NCBI RefSeq assembly: GCF_010731115.1
Contig: NZ_AP022616.1
Span: 2,480,001-2,544,000 of the forward strand
DNA length: 64,000 bases
Direction: 5' to 3'
From: Mycolicibacterium phocaicum
GTDB taxonomy: Bacteria; Actinomycetota; Actinomycetes; Mycobacteriales; Mycobacteriaceae
The notes below the pieces were generated by a model that was not told the origin of the DNA, ran no database searches, and saw nothing but the letters and a program-made list of their open reading frames with translations. Below are positions 36,978 to 48,249 of this stretch, piece after piece. The translations under genes and the position numbers were made by a program. Positions within the stretch are counted from its first letter, which is position 1, and every line of letters begins with the position of its first letter.

Positions 36978-37814
36978 ATGGAGGGCTTCGCCGGGAAAGT
37001 CTGTGTCGTCACCGGAGCCGGATCGGGCATCGGTCAGGCCCTCGCCATCGAGCTCGCCCGCTCGGGCGCCAAGCTGGCGATCAGTGACGTCAACACCGAG
37101 GGCCTCGCCGAGACCGAAGAGCGCATCAAGGCCATCGGCGCCCCCGTCAAGAGCGACCGCCTCAACGTCACCGAGCGCGAGGCCTTCGCCCTCTACGCCG
37201 ACGCCGTCGCCGAGCACTTCGGCAAGGTCAACCAGATCTACAACAACGCCGGCATCGCCTTCACCGGCGACATCGAGGTCAGCCAGTTCAAGGACATCGA
37301 GCGGGTCATGGACGTCAACTTCTGGGGCGTCGTCAACGGCACCAAGGAATTCCTGCCGCACCTGATCGCCTCGGGCGACGGGCACGTCGTCAACGTCTCC
37401 AGCGTCTTCGGCCTGTTCGCCGTCCCCGGCCAGGCCGCCTACAACGCCTCCAAGTTCGCCGTCCGCGGCTTCACCGAAGCCCTGCGCCAGGAGATGAAGC
37501 TCGCCGGCCACCCCGTCAAGGTCACCACGGTGCACCCCGGCGGCGTGAAGACCGGTATCGCCCGCAACTCCACCGCGGTCGAAGGCATCGACCCGAAGGA
37601 GCTGGCCAAGACCTTCGACGCGAAGCTGGCCAAGACCACCCCCGAACGCGCCGCCAAGATCATCCTGGAGGCCGTGCGCAAGGGCCACGCCCGCGTGCTC
37701 GTCGGACCGGACGCCAAGCTGCTGGACCTGATCATCCGGGCCACCGGCTCGGGCGCGTACCAGGATCTGTTCTCCCGCGTCACGTCCCGCGTGATGCCGT
37801 CGCGCTCGCACTGA
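36978..37814 (+). CDS. Short-chain dehydrogenase/reductase, tandem copy A (Rv1245c-like)
   Basis: This 278-residue classical SDR has the nucleotide-binding motif TGAGSGIG (residues 13-20), NNAG (about 91-94), catalytic Ser in VNVSSVFG and YNASK (Tyr-x-x-x-Lys). D38 after the second strand (ISDVN) suggests NAD(H). The C-terminal half has KTTPERAAKIILEAVRKGHARVLVGPDAK. It is followed 29 bp later by a nearly identical paralogue. M. tuberculosis has one gene here (Rv1245c). The substrate is unknown; relatives act on alcohols and steroid-like compounds. Confidence 0.9.
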   Translation: MEGFAGKVCVVTGAGSGIGQALAIELARSGAKLAISDVNTEGLAETEERIKAIGAPVKSDRLNVTEREAFALYADAVAEHFGKVNQIYNNAGIAFTGDIEVSQFKDIERVMDVNFWGVVNGTKEFLPHLIASGDGHVVNVSSVFGLFAVPGQAAYNASKFAVRGFTEALRQEMKLAGHPVKVTTVHPGGVKTGIARNSTAVEGIDPKELAKTFDAKLAKTTPERAAKIILEAVRKGHARVLVGPDAKLLDLIIRATGSGAYQDLFSRVTSRVMPSRSH

Positions 37815-37843
37815 CACCCACCACCCAACGCAAAGGAGCGGTC

Positions 37844-38674
37844 ATGGAGGGATTCGCCGGCAAGGTCTGCGTGATCACCGGAGCCGGGTCGGGTATCGGC
37901 CAGGCGCTGGCCATTGAACTGGCGCGCTCGGGTGCGTCGCTGGCGATCAGCGACATCGACACCGAGGGCCTGGCCAAGACCGAGGAACAGGTCAAGGCCA
38001 TCGGCGCCGAAGTGAAAGCCGACCGGCTGAACGTCGCCGAGCGGGAGGCCTTCGAGCTGTATGCCGACGACGTGGTCAAGCACTTCGGCAAGGTCAACCA
38101 GGTCTACAACAACGCCGGCATCGCCTTCACCGGTGACCTCGAGGTCAGCCAGTTCAAGGACATCGAGCGCGTCATGGACGTCGACTTCTGGGGCGTCGTC
38201 AACGGCACCAAGGTCTTCCTGCCGCACCTGATCGCCTCGGGCGACGGGCACGTCGTCAACGTCTCGAGCATCTTCGGCCTGTTCGCGGTGCCCAGCCAAT
38301 CCGCTTACAACGCAGCCAAATTCGCCGTCCGCGGCTTCACCGAGGCGCTGCGCCAGGAAATGAAGCTGGCGGGCCATCCGGTGAAGGTCACCACGGTGCA
38401 CCCGGGCGGCATCAAGACCAACATCGTGCGCAACTCGACCGCGGCCGCCGACATCGACTCCGCGGGCCTGAACAAGCTGTTCGACAGGGGCGCCCTGACC
38501 ACCCCGGAACGGGCCGCTCAGATCATTCTCGAAGCGGTCCGTAAGGGCCATGCCCGCGTGCTGGTCGGGCCGGACGCCAAGATCGTCGACGTGATCGTCC
38601 GCATCACCGGGTCGGGCGCCTACCAGGGGCTGTTCGCGGCGATCGCGGGACGGGTCCTGCCCAGGCTCGGTTGA
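37844..38674 (+). CDS. Short-chain dehydrogenase/reductase, tandem copy B
   Basis: This 276-residue paralogue of the preceding SDR begins with the same residues (MEGFAGKVCV) and keeps TGAGSGIG, NNAG, VNVSSIFG and YNAAK. By eye more than four in five residues agree in the first 60, and some nucleotide stretches are identical (for example the run covering HLIASGDGHVVNVS), so the duplication is recent or homogenised. Differences cluster in the C-terminal third (residues 205-225), the substrate-lid area, which may mean different substrates. AAAGGAGCGGTC gives a good ribosome site before ATG 37844. Confidence 0.9.
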   Translation: MEGFAGKVCVITGAGSGIGQALAIELARSGASLAISDIDTEGLAKTEEQVKAIGAEVKADRLNVAEREAFELYADDVVKHFGKVNQVYNNAGIAFTGDLEVSQFKDIERVMDVDFWGVVNGTKVFLPHLIASGDGHVVNVSSIFGLFAVPSQSAYNAAKFAVRGFTEALRQEMKLAGHPVKVTTVHPGGIKTNIVRNSTAAADIDSAGLNKLFDRGALTTPERAAQIILEAVRKGHARVLVGPDAKIVDVIVRITGSGAYQGLFAAIAGRVLPRLG

Positions 38675-38773
38675 GTCTCGCGAGCATAGTCGTTTGGCGG
38701 TTGGCCCTACCCTGGGGCCCGAGATGCGAGGCGGCCGGAGGTCGGGTTGGGGTTGTTCACCAACAGCGGCGGG

Positions 38774-38841
38774 GCGAAAAGTCCCTGAGCGCAACCGGGG
38801 CGATGATCCGCGAGTTGCTATTGAGCCCAGGGACGTTTCGC
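38774..38841. ncRNA. Candidate structured RNA or nested hairpin element
   Basis: Arms 38774-38787 and 38828-38841 (GCGAAA-A-GTCCCTG with CAGGGAC-G-TTTCGC) pair at 13 of 14 positions. Inside, GCAAC (38791-38795) pairs with GTTGC (38814-38818), and CGG (38796-38798) with CCG (38808-38810). The shape is a long stem with an inner stem-loop, not a simple terminator. Strand undetermined; promoter not seen. Confidence 0.35.
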
Positions 38842-38908
38842 GGCGCGGAACGGTGCGTGGCTTCAATCAGGACGGCTACTGCTCCCCCGGAAATGAAACC
38901 ACGCTCCT

Positions 38909-38936
38909 CTCACCAGGTTTACCCACCTCTGGTGAG
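38909..38936. terminator. 8-bp perfect hairpin near the lpqZ end
   Basis: CTCACCAG (38909-38916) and CTGGTGAG (38929-38936) form a perfect stem with a 12-nt loop in the convergent gap, 51 bp past the lpqZ stop. It lacks a T run, so it may be a mycobacterial I-shaped terminator or part of the structured element beside it. Confidence 0.4.
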
Positions 38937-38987
38937 CACCGCCATTGCGTGCGGATCACCGGCGATCACCGCGGATTGCCGGCTCGG

Positions 38988-39848
38988 CTAGTGGTCCAGC
39001 GGGTGCTGGGCCAGCCACGCACCCGCCACCGCGGCCGGATCGGCCCCCTTGTCGACCTGACCGATCATGTCGGTCAGCGTCGCGGTGTCCAGTTCGCCGG
39101 CAATTCCGTTGAGCGCCAACACCTGTTGTTCGGCCAGGACGTTACGCCGGTACAAGGGCACCACGTTCTCGGCGCGGATCAGCGCGGTGCGGTCGGTCAG
39201 CACCGTCACGCCCGCCGGTACCGCCGGCGCCGCGGTGGAGGTCCAGGCCACCGTCACCGCGCCCGCCTTCAACGCATCGAAAAGGCCTGCGGCGTCCTTG
39301 AATTCACGAGCGGCCGGTAGGACACAGTCCCCCACGCGAGCCGGGTGGGCATCCCCCGTCACCACTCCGACGGACAAACCGCCGCAATGCCCCGGTAGCG
39401 CCGCGACATCCCGCTTGCCCCAGCGGTCCGCTGTCGCGGCGGTGACCGCGACAGCCGGCTTGTCCTGCGCCGACGCGGTGTAGTCGGCGGCGGCGACACC
39501 TTCGGGCAGCGCCGAGATCATCGACCGGTACACCTGTTCGTCGGCCCGTGCCGTGGCGTGTGGGACGAATCTGGCGAGCAGTTCGCCGGTCAGTCCGGGC
39601 GCCACGGTCACATCGGCGGAGTCCAGGGCCGCAACAGGATCCGGGACCAGGTGCACGCGGGTCGGGATACCGAAATATCCCAGGGCGGCCGAGTACAGAT
39701 GAGCGAGAAGTTTCGACTCGCTGGTCGGCGCGGCACCGACGGTCACCGCCGGGGGTCCCGGCACGGATTGCCCGGTGCTGCAGCCCGCCGTCGTCGCGGT
39801 GAGCAGTGCGGCCAGCGCCACACCGCCCGCCGCGACCCGGCGGCTCAT
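38988..39848 (-). CDS. lpqZ: Lipoprotein LpqZ (OpuAC-like substrate-binding protein)
   Basis: This 286-residue lipoprotein has signal MSRRVAAGGVALAALLTATT and lipobox TAGC (C23). The mature part resembles glycine betaine/osmoprotectant binding proteins (LLAHLYSAALGYFGIPTRVHLVPDP, TVAPGLTGELLARFVP, CVLPAAREFKDAAGLFDALKAG) and corresponds to Rv1244. No permease or ATPase lies beside it. It begins 5 bp after the malic enzyme stop on the same strand and is likely cotranscribed. Confidence 0.9.
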   Translation of the reverse strand: MSRRVAAGGVALAALLTATTAGCSTGQSVPGPPAVTVGAAPTSESKLLAHLYSAALGYFGIPTRVHLVPDPVAALDSADVTVAPGLTGELLARFVPHATARADEQVYRSMISALPEGVAAADYTASAQDKPAVAVTAATADRWGKRDVAALPGHCGGLSVGVVTGDAHPARVGDCVLPAAREFKDAAGLFDALKAGAVTVAWTSTAAPAVPAGVTVLTDRTALIRAENVVPLYRRNVLAEQQVLALNGIAGELDTATLTDMIGQVDKGADPAAVAGAWLAQHPLDH

Positions 39849-39853
39849 GGTGC

Positions 39854-41032
39854 TCAGGCTTGCGACGCGGCGGCCACCGCGGCCGCCACGGCCGGACCCA
39901 CACGCGGGTCGAGCGCGCTGGGCACGATGTAGTCGACCGACAGATCATCACCCACGACCGAGAAGATGGCTTCTGCGGCAGCCACTTTCATGGCCTCGGT
40001 GATCCGGCGGGCACCGGCGTCCAGGGCGCCGCGGAACACGCCGGGGAACGCCAGCACGTTGTTGATCTGGTTCGGGAAGTCGCTGCGACCGGTCGCCACG
40101 ACGGCGGCGTACTTGCGGGCGACGTCCGGGTGGATCTCCGGGTCCGGGTTCGACAGGGCGAACACGATGGCATTGGGCGCCATCTCGGCGATGAATTCTT
40201 CGGGCACCAGGCCGGCCGAGACGCCCAGGAAGACGTCGGCGCCGTCGAGCGCCTCGGCGATGCCGCCGGTCACGCCACGCGGGTTGGTGCGGCCGGCGAG
40301 TTCGGCCTTGAAGGAGTTCAGGTCGTCACGACCGGTGTGCACGACGCCCTTGCTGTCGAGGACGATGATGTCGCGAATGCCGCTGGCCAGCATGATGTTG
40401 GTGCAGGCCACACCGGCCGCACCGGCACCGGACACCACGACCTTGAGGTTGTGCATGTCGCGCTCGAGCACCTTGGTCGCGCCCAGCAGCGCGGCGAGCA
40501 CCACGATGGCGGTGCCGTGCTGGTCGTCATGCATGACGGGGCAGTCCAGCGCCTCGATGACGCGGCGCTCGATCTCGAAACATCGCGGCGCGGAGATGTC
40601 CTCCAGGTTGACGGCGCCGAATGTCGGACGCAGCCGGATCAGGGTCTCGACAATCTCGTCGGGGTCCTTGGTGTCCAGCACGATCGGGATGGAGTCGAGG
40701 CCACCAAAGGTCTTGAACAGGGCGCTCTTGCCCTCCATGACCGGCAGGGAGGCCGCCGGGCCGATGTCACCGAGGCCCAGCACGGCGCTGCCGTCGCTCA
40801 CGACGGCAACCAGGCGGTTGGCCCAGGTGTACTTCTTGGCCAGGGTCGCATCGGCCGCGATGGCACGGCTGACCTGCGCGACGCCCGGGGTGTAGGCGAT
40901 CGACAACGCGCGCTGGGTATCAAGCGGCTCGTTGAGGGCTACGGAGAGCTTGCCCCCTTCGTGGGCGGCGAAAATTTCCGCATCGTCGATGACCACCTGG
41001 GGTGTGCGCACAGCGCCTGACTTATCTGACAC
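39854..41032 (-). CDS. NAD(P)-dependent malic enzyme, short bacterial type
   Basis: This 392-residue enzyme decarboxylates malate to pyruvate. Family marks are SIAYTPGVAQVSRAI, the catalytic Lys region YTWANRLVAVVSDGSAVLG, metal site LEDISAPRCFEIE and PVMHDDQHGTA, and cofactor loop VVSGAGAAGVAC; NPDPEIHPDVA and NNVLAFPGVFRGALD follow. The residue after the cofactor Gly-rich strand (VLDSKG) favours NAD. It occupies the position where M. tuberculosis has mdh (Rv1240), so malate enters pyruvate here rather than oxaloacetate. Start GTG 41032; lpqZ follows after 5 bp. Confidence 0.92.
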   Translation of the reverse strand: MSDKSGAVRTPQVVIDDAEIFAAHEGGKLSVALNEPLDTQRALSIAYTPGVAQVSRAIAADATLAKKYTWANRLVAVVSDGSAVLGLGDIGPAASLPVMEGKSALFKTFGGLDSIPIVLDTKDPDEIVETLIRLRPTFGAVNLEDISAPRCFEIERRVIEALDCPVMHDDQHGTAIVVLAALLGATKVLERDMHNLKVVVSGAGAAGVACTNIMLASGIRDIIVLDSKGVVHTGRDDLNSFKAELAGRTNPRGVTGGIAEALDGADVFLGVSAGLVPEEFIAEMAPNAIVFALSNPDPEIHPDVARKYAAVVATGRSDFPNQINNVLAFPGVFRGALDAGARRITEAMKVAAAEAIFSVVGDDLSVDYIVPSALDPRVGPAVAAAVAAASQA

Positions 41033-41132
41033 CGCGTCAGGCTACTTCACTCAATTGTTACTCGCCGGTTCCGCGTAGCATTTGCGACTGGTCTACTGAT
41101 CCGAGAAGTCCGCCCCACGGGAGGTCAGCCGC

Positions 41133-42239
41133 ATGCCCTCGTTCCGCGCACTCCAACCATCGAACTTCCGCCCCGTGCCGAAAAAGGCGCCTGCCGGGCC
41201 CGATGCCAGCTCCATCCACGTGCCGGTCGCCCGCGCCACCGTCGACTGCGGCGTCTACTCCATGGGCGCGCGGCTACCCGGCAAATACACCCACGGCGCA
41301 GCCGTCTCCAAGGTGCGCGAACTGCGCGCGGCCGGCGCGGAGGCCTTCGTGTGGATCGGACTCCACGAGCCCGACCAGCACCAGATGCAAGCCGTCGCCG
41401 ACGTCTTCGGACTGCACGAACTGGCCGTCGAGGACGCGGTCTGCGCCCATCAGCGGCCCAAACTGGAGCGGTACGACCAGACCCTCTTCCTGGTGCTCAA
41501 AACGGTCAGCTACGTCGAGCACGAGTCCGTGGCCAATGCCCGTGAGATCGTCGAGACGGGCGAGATCATGGTGTTCGTCGGCCCCGAGTTCGTGGTCACG
41601 GTCCGGCACGGTGAACACAGCGGACTGGCCGGCGTGCGGCACCGACTGGACGAGTCCCCCACCATCCTGACGCTGGGCCCCTACGCGGTGATGCACGCCA
41701 TCGCCGACCACGTGGTGGACAGCTACCTCGATGTCACCGCACTGGTCGAGACCGACATCGACGCCATCGAGCAGGCCGTGTTCTCCCCGCACACCCAGAC
41801 CGATATCGAGAGCATCTACCTGCTCAAGCGTGAGGTCGTCGAGCTGCGGCACTCGGTGAACCCCCTGACCATGGCACTGCAGCGGCTGCTGTCCGACCAC
41901 CACGACCTGATCTCGAAGGAAGTCCGCCGCTACATCCGCGACGTCCACGACCACAACAGTCAGGCCGCCGACCAGATCACCGGCTTCGACGACATGTTGA
42001 GCTCGCTGGTGCAGGCGGCGCTCGGCAAGGTCGGCATGGAACAGAACGCCGACATGCGCAAGATCTCGGCGTGGGTTGCCATCGCCGCGATGCCCACGAT
42101 GATCGCCGGCATCTACGGCATGAATTTCGATAACATGCCCGAACTACATTGGCATTACGGCTATTTCGCCGTCCTGACGGTGATGGTGCTGGTGTGCACG
42201 GGCCTGTACCGGACGTTCCGCCACAACCACTGGCTGTAA
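41133..42239 (+). CDS. corA: CorA family magnesium/cobalt transporter
   Basis: This 368-residue divalent-metal channel (Rv1239c) has a large cytoplasmic N-terminal domain and two C-terminal transmembrane helices (WVAIAAMPTMIAGIYGMNF and YFAVLTVMVLVCTGLY). The signature GMN motif sits in IYGMNFDNMPEL between them. It diverges from the malic enzyme gene 100 bp away. Function is Mg2+ or Co2+ uptake. Confidence 0.95.
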   Translation: MPSFRALQPSNFRPVPKKAPAGPDASSIHVPVARATVDCGVYSMGARLPGKYTHGAAVSKVRELRAAGAEAFVWIGLHEPDQHQMQAVADVFGLHELAVEDAVCAHQRPKLERYDQTLFLVLKTVSYVEHESVANAREIVETGEIMVFVGPEFVVTVRHGEHSGLAGVRHRLDESPTILTLGPYAVMHAIADHVVDSYLDVTALVETDIDAIEQAVFSPHTQTDIESIYLLKREVVELRHSVNPLTMALQRLLSDHHDLISKEVRRYIRDVHDHNSQAADQITGFDDMLSSLVQAALGKVGMEQNADMRKISAWVAIAAMPTMIAGIYGMNFDNMPELHWHYGYFAVLTVMVLVCTGLYRTFRHNHWL

Positions 42240-42326
42240 TCACGGCGAACGCGCGGCAACGCGCGAGTGAACGGCATCTTTCGTAAAACGCGTCGCGGGA
42301 TGCCGCGCGCCAGTCATGATCTCGGG

Positions 42327-42605
42327 ATGAAGATCGGACCGAAGTCCCTCGCGGTGGCGGTTGCCATCGCGAGTGCTGCGCTTGCCGGCATCGCCGCGCC
42401 GGCCGCCCACGCCAACGGCGCGGACGCCGTCATCAGGGACCTCGAGGCCGAGGGCTACACCGTGATGCTGAACTGGCTCAACGGGAACAAGCCGCAGATT
42501 CTGCACCGCTGCACCGTGGTCCGGGTCAACAACCCGTCCTCTGACGAACCTGCCGAGGGTGATGCCGTGTGGGCTGACGTCGCCTGCCCCAACAACACCT
42601 CGTAG
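42327..42605 (+). CDS. Small secreted protein
   Basis: This 92-residue protein starts at ATG 42327 (MKIGPKSLAV) and has a Sec signal ending AHA (residue 29). The mature 63 residues begin NGADAVIRDLEAEGYTVMLNW and hold two cysteines (HRCTVV and VACPNN), typical of small disulfide-bonded mycobacterial secreted proteins. Function unknown. It lies 87 bp past corA and ends 3 bp before the convergent SUFU gene. Confidence 0.8.
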   Translation: MKIGPKSLAVAVAIASAALAGIAAPAAHANGADAVIRDLEAEGYTVMLNWLNGNKPQILHRCTVVRVNNPSSDEPAEGDAVWADVACPNNTS

Positions 42606-42608
42606 CCG

Positions 42609-43202
42609 TCAGCTGGGCTCGGCGGCCCGGCGCCGCTGATCGAGGACGTCGACACCGTCCTGTTGCCACGCGTCACGCATGGCGTCCGCGCCCTTGAGCC
42701 GCACCCAGGCGGCCTCGGTGGCGGTGATGGGTGTCGCGCTCAGGATCCGGACCGGCTGATACGGGTCGGGCAGCTCGACGTCGCCGATCTCGCTGGCGCC
42801 CAACAGGAATGCGGTGAATGCCGCCCCCTGCCAGACCGGCTGTTGCAGATCGATCAGCGCATCCGGTTCCAGGATCAGACCTTCGACGGCCGGCGCCGAC
42901 GCCAGTACGGCGATCGAGCGGGCCAGTGCCGTCGGCGTCGGGCCACGCAGGGACAGCACCGCCTCCGCCCGCGGGCCGCTGATCCCGTCGGCCACCATGT
43001 CCATCGGATCCGTCATCGGATAGCGCGAACAGCCCAGCGACGCATAGTGATACACGTCGCCGTCGGTCGGCCCGTAGCGCAGTACCTCGATGGGGTCGGC
43101 GCCAAGGAAGGTGACACTGGCACCCACCGGCTCGGCGCTGCTGCCACGGCCGGCGAAATGCGTTGTCAGACGGGCGCGAACCGCGCCGAGAACGTCGGTC
43201 AC
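42609..43202 (-). CDS. Suppressor-of-fused (SUFU) domain protein coupled to sugC
   Basis: This 197-residue protein carries the bacterial SUFU domain signature [16 protein letters not shown] and PSLR-like core ([11 protein letters not shown]). SUFU domains bind proteins in animals; in bacteria some are immunity proteins and the rest are unassigned. It begins with a GTG at 43202 that overlaps the sugC stop (GTGA), so it is the last gene of the lpqY-sugA-sugB-sugC message. I do not know a role in trehalose import. Confidence 0.85.
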   Translation of the reverse strand: MTDVLGAVRARLTTHFAGRGSSAEPVGASVTFLGADPIEVLRYGPTDGDVYHYASLGCSRYPMTDPMDMVADGISGPRAEAVLSLRGPTPTALARSIAVLASAPAVEGLILEPDALIDLQQPVWQGAAFTAFLLGASEIGDVELPDPYQPVRILSATPITATEAAWVRLKGADAMRDAWQQDGVDVLDQRRRAAEPS

Positions 43203-44374
43203 TGCACCAATGACAGGTTGCGGCCCGTGGCCGGGTCGAACAGGGTCAGCTTGGACGTGTCCAGAGCCAGCTCGACCCGACTACCCGCGGTCGCGGCCGA
43301 CTTGGCCGAAACCCGTGCCACATAAGTGTTTTCGCTCGATCCGGCATCGGCGGTGTCGTCGGCGAGCTGCTCCAGCTGGGCGGCTTGAGCGCCGGCACCT
43401 TCGAGCCGGAAGTGCACGTACTTGTCCGCCCCGAGCGATTCCACCAGCTCGGCGTCGACCTCGAAGGTCAGCGATTGGATGCGCGCGTAGGCGTCGATCA
43501 CCGAGGCGTCGTCGAACTGCTCGGGACGCACACCCGCGATCAGGTCGGCCGACGGCCGCTGCTGGTCCAGCGCCGCGCGGGCCTCGTCGCTCAAGGTGAC
43601 CTCACCGAAGGGCAGCTGCACCCCGACGTCGGTCCGTGTGGCCGGGAAGAAGTTCATCGACGGGGAGCCGATGAAGCCGGCGACGAACAGGTTCGCCGGC
43701 TCGTTGTACAGCTCGTCGGGGGTGCCGACCTGTTGCGCGACACCGCCACTCATCACCACCACCCGGTCCCCCAGCGTCATCGCCTCGGTCTGGTCGTGCG
43801 TGACGTAGACGGTGGTGGTGCCGAGGCGGGCCTGCAGCCGGGCGATCTCGGTGCGCATCTGCACCCGCAGCTTGGCGTCCAGGTTGGACAGCGGCTCGTC
43901 CATCAGGAAGGCCTTGGGGCTACGCACGATGGCACGTCCCATCGCCACACGCTGACGCTGTCCACCGGACAGCTGGGCGGGCTTGCGGTCCAGAAGTGCC
44001 GTCAAATCAAGGATTTTCGCGGTCTCCTCGACCTTGGCGGCGATCTCGGCCTTCGGCATCTTCGCGAGAGTGAGCGGGAACGCGATGTTCTGCCGCACCG
44101 TCATGTGCGGGTAGAGCGCGTAGGACTGGAACACCATCGCGATGTCCCGGTCGCGGGGCTCCTTCTCGTTGACCCGTTCGCCACCGATGCGCAGTTCGCC
44201 GGAGCTGATGTCCTCCAGGCCGGCAATCATGTTGAGCGTCGTCGACTTTCCGCATCCCGACGGCCCGACCAGGATCAGGAACTCACCGTCTGCGATCGTG
44301 AGCGACAGGTCCTGCACGGCCGTTGCGCCGCCGTCGTAACTCTTGGTGACGTTCTCCAGAACGATTTCGGCCAT
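43199..44374 (-). CDS. sugC: Trehalose ABC transporter ATPase SugC
   Basis: This 391-residue ATPase powers import of trehalose through SugA-SugB. Walker A is GPSGCGKST, the ABC signature [14 protein letters not shown], Walker [10 protein letters not shown], with D-loop and H-switch ([14 protein letters not shown]). A C-terminal regulatory (TOBE/MalK-type) extension spans about 240-391. It matches Rv1238, and closes the conserved operon; the sugB stop is 3 bp upstream. Confidence 0.95.
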   Translation of the reverse strand: MAEIVLENVTKSYDGGATAVQDLSLTIADGEFLILVGPSGCGKSTTLNMIAGLEDISSGELRIGGERVNEKEPRDRDIAMVFQSYALYPHMTVRQNIAFPLTLAKMPKAEIAAKVEETAKILDLTALLDRKPAQLSGGQRQRVAMGRAIVRSPKAFLMDEPLSNLDAKLRVQMRTEIARLQARLGTTTVYVTHDQTEAMTLGDRVVVMSGGVAQQVGTPDELYNEPANLFVAGFIGSPSMNFFPATRTDVGVQLPFGEVTLSDEARAALDQQRPSADLIAGVRPEQFDDASVIDAYARIQSLTFEVDAELVESLGADKYVHFRLEGAGAQAAQLEQLADDTADAGSSENTYVARVSAKSAATAGSRVELALDTSKLTLFDPATGRNLSLVQ

Positions 44375-44377
44375 GGA

Positions 44378-45214
44378 CTACCCCTTCACCGCACCGGACG
44401 TCAGGCCCGCGACGATCCGTCGTTGGAAGATGAGAACAAAGATGATGATGGGCACCGTGATGACCATCGCCCCGGCGGCGATGGAACCGGTCGGCTCCTC
44501 GAATTGCGAACTGCCCGTGAAGTTCGCGATCGCCACCGGCGCGGTGATGGCACGCTGGGTGGCGGTCAGCGACAATGCCAGCAGCAGGTCGTTCCAGGCG
44601 AAGATGAACACCAGGATCGCTGCCGTGACGATGCCGGGTGCGGCGAGTGGTGCGATGACCTTCCGGAAGGCCTGCCCCGGCGTGGCACCGTCCATCTTGG
44701 CGGCCTTCTCCAGATCCCAAGGGATTTCCCGGAAGAACGCCGACAGGGTGTAGATCGCCAGTGGCAGCGCGAAGGTGATGTACGGCAGGATCAGACCCGG
44801 CCAGGTGTCGAACAGCCCGACAGTGCGCTCGATGTTGAACAACGGTGTCACCAGCGAGATCTGCGGGAACATCGCGATCAGCAACGACAGGCCGACCAGC
44901 AGTCGCTTGCCCGGAAAGTCCAGGCGGGCCACGGCGTAGGCCGCCATGCCACCGATCGTCACCGCGATGGCGGTGGTGATGAGCCCGATGCCGATCGAGT
45001 TGATCAGTGCCGAGCCGAAGCCGACGCCGGTGAAGATGCCCTTGTAGTTGTCGAACGTGACCTGACGCGGAATCAGGTTGCCGTCCTTGACCGTTGACGT
45101 CGGCTTGAGGGACAGCGAGAAGATCCACAGCACCGGCAGCAGCGCGTAGACCACCACCAGGACGTTGACCACGCCCCAGCCGGCCAACCGGCCGCCACGT
45201 GTCTGATCGCTCAT
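44378..45214 (-). CDS. sugB: Trehalose ABC transporter permease SugB
   Basis: This 278-residue permease (Rv1237) has about six transmembrane helices and the EAA loop ([26 protein letters not shown]) that contacts SugC. The start ATG at 45214 follows the sugA stop by one base (TGACATG), preferred over the in-frame ATG at 45253, which lies within sugA. It forms the channel with SugA. Confidence 0.95.
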   Translation of the reverse strand: MSDQTRGGRLAGWGVVNVLVVVYALLPVLWIFSLSLKPTSTVKDGNLIPRQVTFDNYKGIFTGVGFGSALINSIGIGLITTAIAVTIGGMAAYAVARLDFPGKRLLVGLSLLIAMFPQISLVTPLFNIERTVGLFDTWPGLILPYITFALPLAIYTLSAFFREIPWDLEKAAKMDGATPGQAFRKVIAPLAAPGIVTAAILVFIFAWNDLLLALSLTATQRAITAPVAIANFTGSSQFEEPTGSIAAGAMVITVPIIIFVLIFQRRIVAGLTSGAVKG

Positions 45215-45215
45215 G

Positions 45216-47668
<2,453 letters not shown>

Positions 47669-48169
47669 CTACAGCGAAAGGCGGCCCAGCAGGTCGCGGC
47701 CCTGCTCGGCACAAACCGGATCGCACAGGACGTCGTAGCGGCCCGCGACGAGCTGCATGGTGGAGCTGAAATCCCTTGTGCCGCGCGACATCGCATACTG
47801 CACGCCCGAGGTGATCAAGCCGAAGAAGATGCCGGCGATCAAGCCGGTGAGCAGCGAGCCCCACGCGTTGGTGCCGAAAAGCCCGAGCACCAGCCCGATG
47901 AACAGACCCAGCCACGCTCCGGTCAGGATGCCGCCGGTCAGCACCCGCGGCCAGGTGAGCCGCCCGGTGACGCGCTCCACCTGCATCAGGTCGACGCCCA
48001 CGATGGTCACGTGCTGCACCGGAAACTCTTGGTCCGACAGGTAATCGACGGCGCGCTGCGCCTCGGCGTAGGTGGGGTAGGAACCGATGGGCCAGCCCTT
48101 GGGCGGAGTCGGCAATCCGGGCTGTCCACCCGGGCCCGGGGTCCGGTCGGGCTGCAGCGGATTCGTCAT
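47669..48169 (-). CDS. Membrane protein with general-stress-protein-17M-like domain (Rv1234-like)
   Basis: This 166-residue protein has a Pro/Gly-rich start, then a domain (IGSYPTYAEAQRAVDYLSDQEFPVQHVTIVGVDL) like the 17M stress domain, followed by two hydrophobic helices (LTGGILTGAWLGLFIGLVLGL and LLTGLIAGIFFGLITSGV). It corresponds to Rv1234 next to lpqY. Function unknown; membrane-anchored with the domain in the cytoplasm. Confidence 0.85.
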   Translation of the reverse strand: MTNPLQPDRTPGPGGQPGLPTPPKGWPIGSYPTYAEAQRAVDYLSDQEFPVQHVTIVGVDLMQVERVTGRLTWPRVLTGGILTGAWLGLFIGLVLGLFGTNAWGSLLTGLIAGIFFGLITSGVQYAMSRGTRDFSSTMQLVAGRYDVLCDPVCAEQGRDLLGRLSL

Positions 48170-48249
48170 TCCCCTGGTCTCCTGTCACTCGCCTCGGAAC
48201 GCGTTTCGGCTACCACGATGCCATGAACTCGTGCGCTAGGTTGGTCGGC

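Larger units (their letters stand above)
38675..38987. other. 313-bp gap with strong secondary-structure potential, no convincing gene
   Basis: The longest gap in the window separates convergent SDR copy B and lpqZ. A 106-codon plus frame covers it but has no homology I recognise and reads as low-complexity, so I reject it as a gene. The interval holds a 14-bp near-perfect inverted repeat (38774-38841) with a nested stem and an 8-bp perfect hairpin (38909-38936). No tRNA or known riboswitch motif was recognised. It may encode a small RNA on either strand or be a decayed mobile segment. Confidence 0.6.

Noticed and set aside
38881..38940. Riboswitch (cobalamin, SAM-IV or ydaO type) in the structured gap
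   Set aside because: None of the conserved motifs of these classes is present, and the flanking genes converge.
38671..38991. 106-codon plus frame in the structured gap
   Set aside because: Unrecognised, low-complexity residues; the DNA pattern looks like structured RNA or decay rather than coding.
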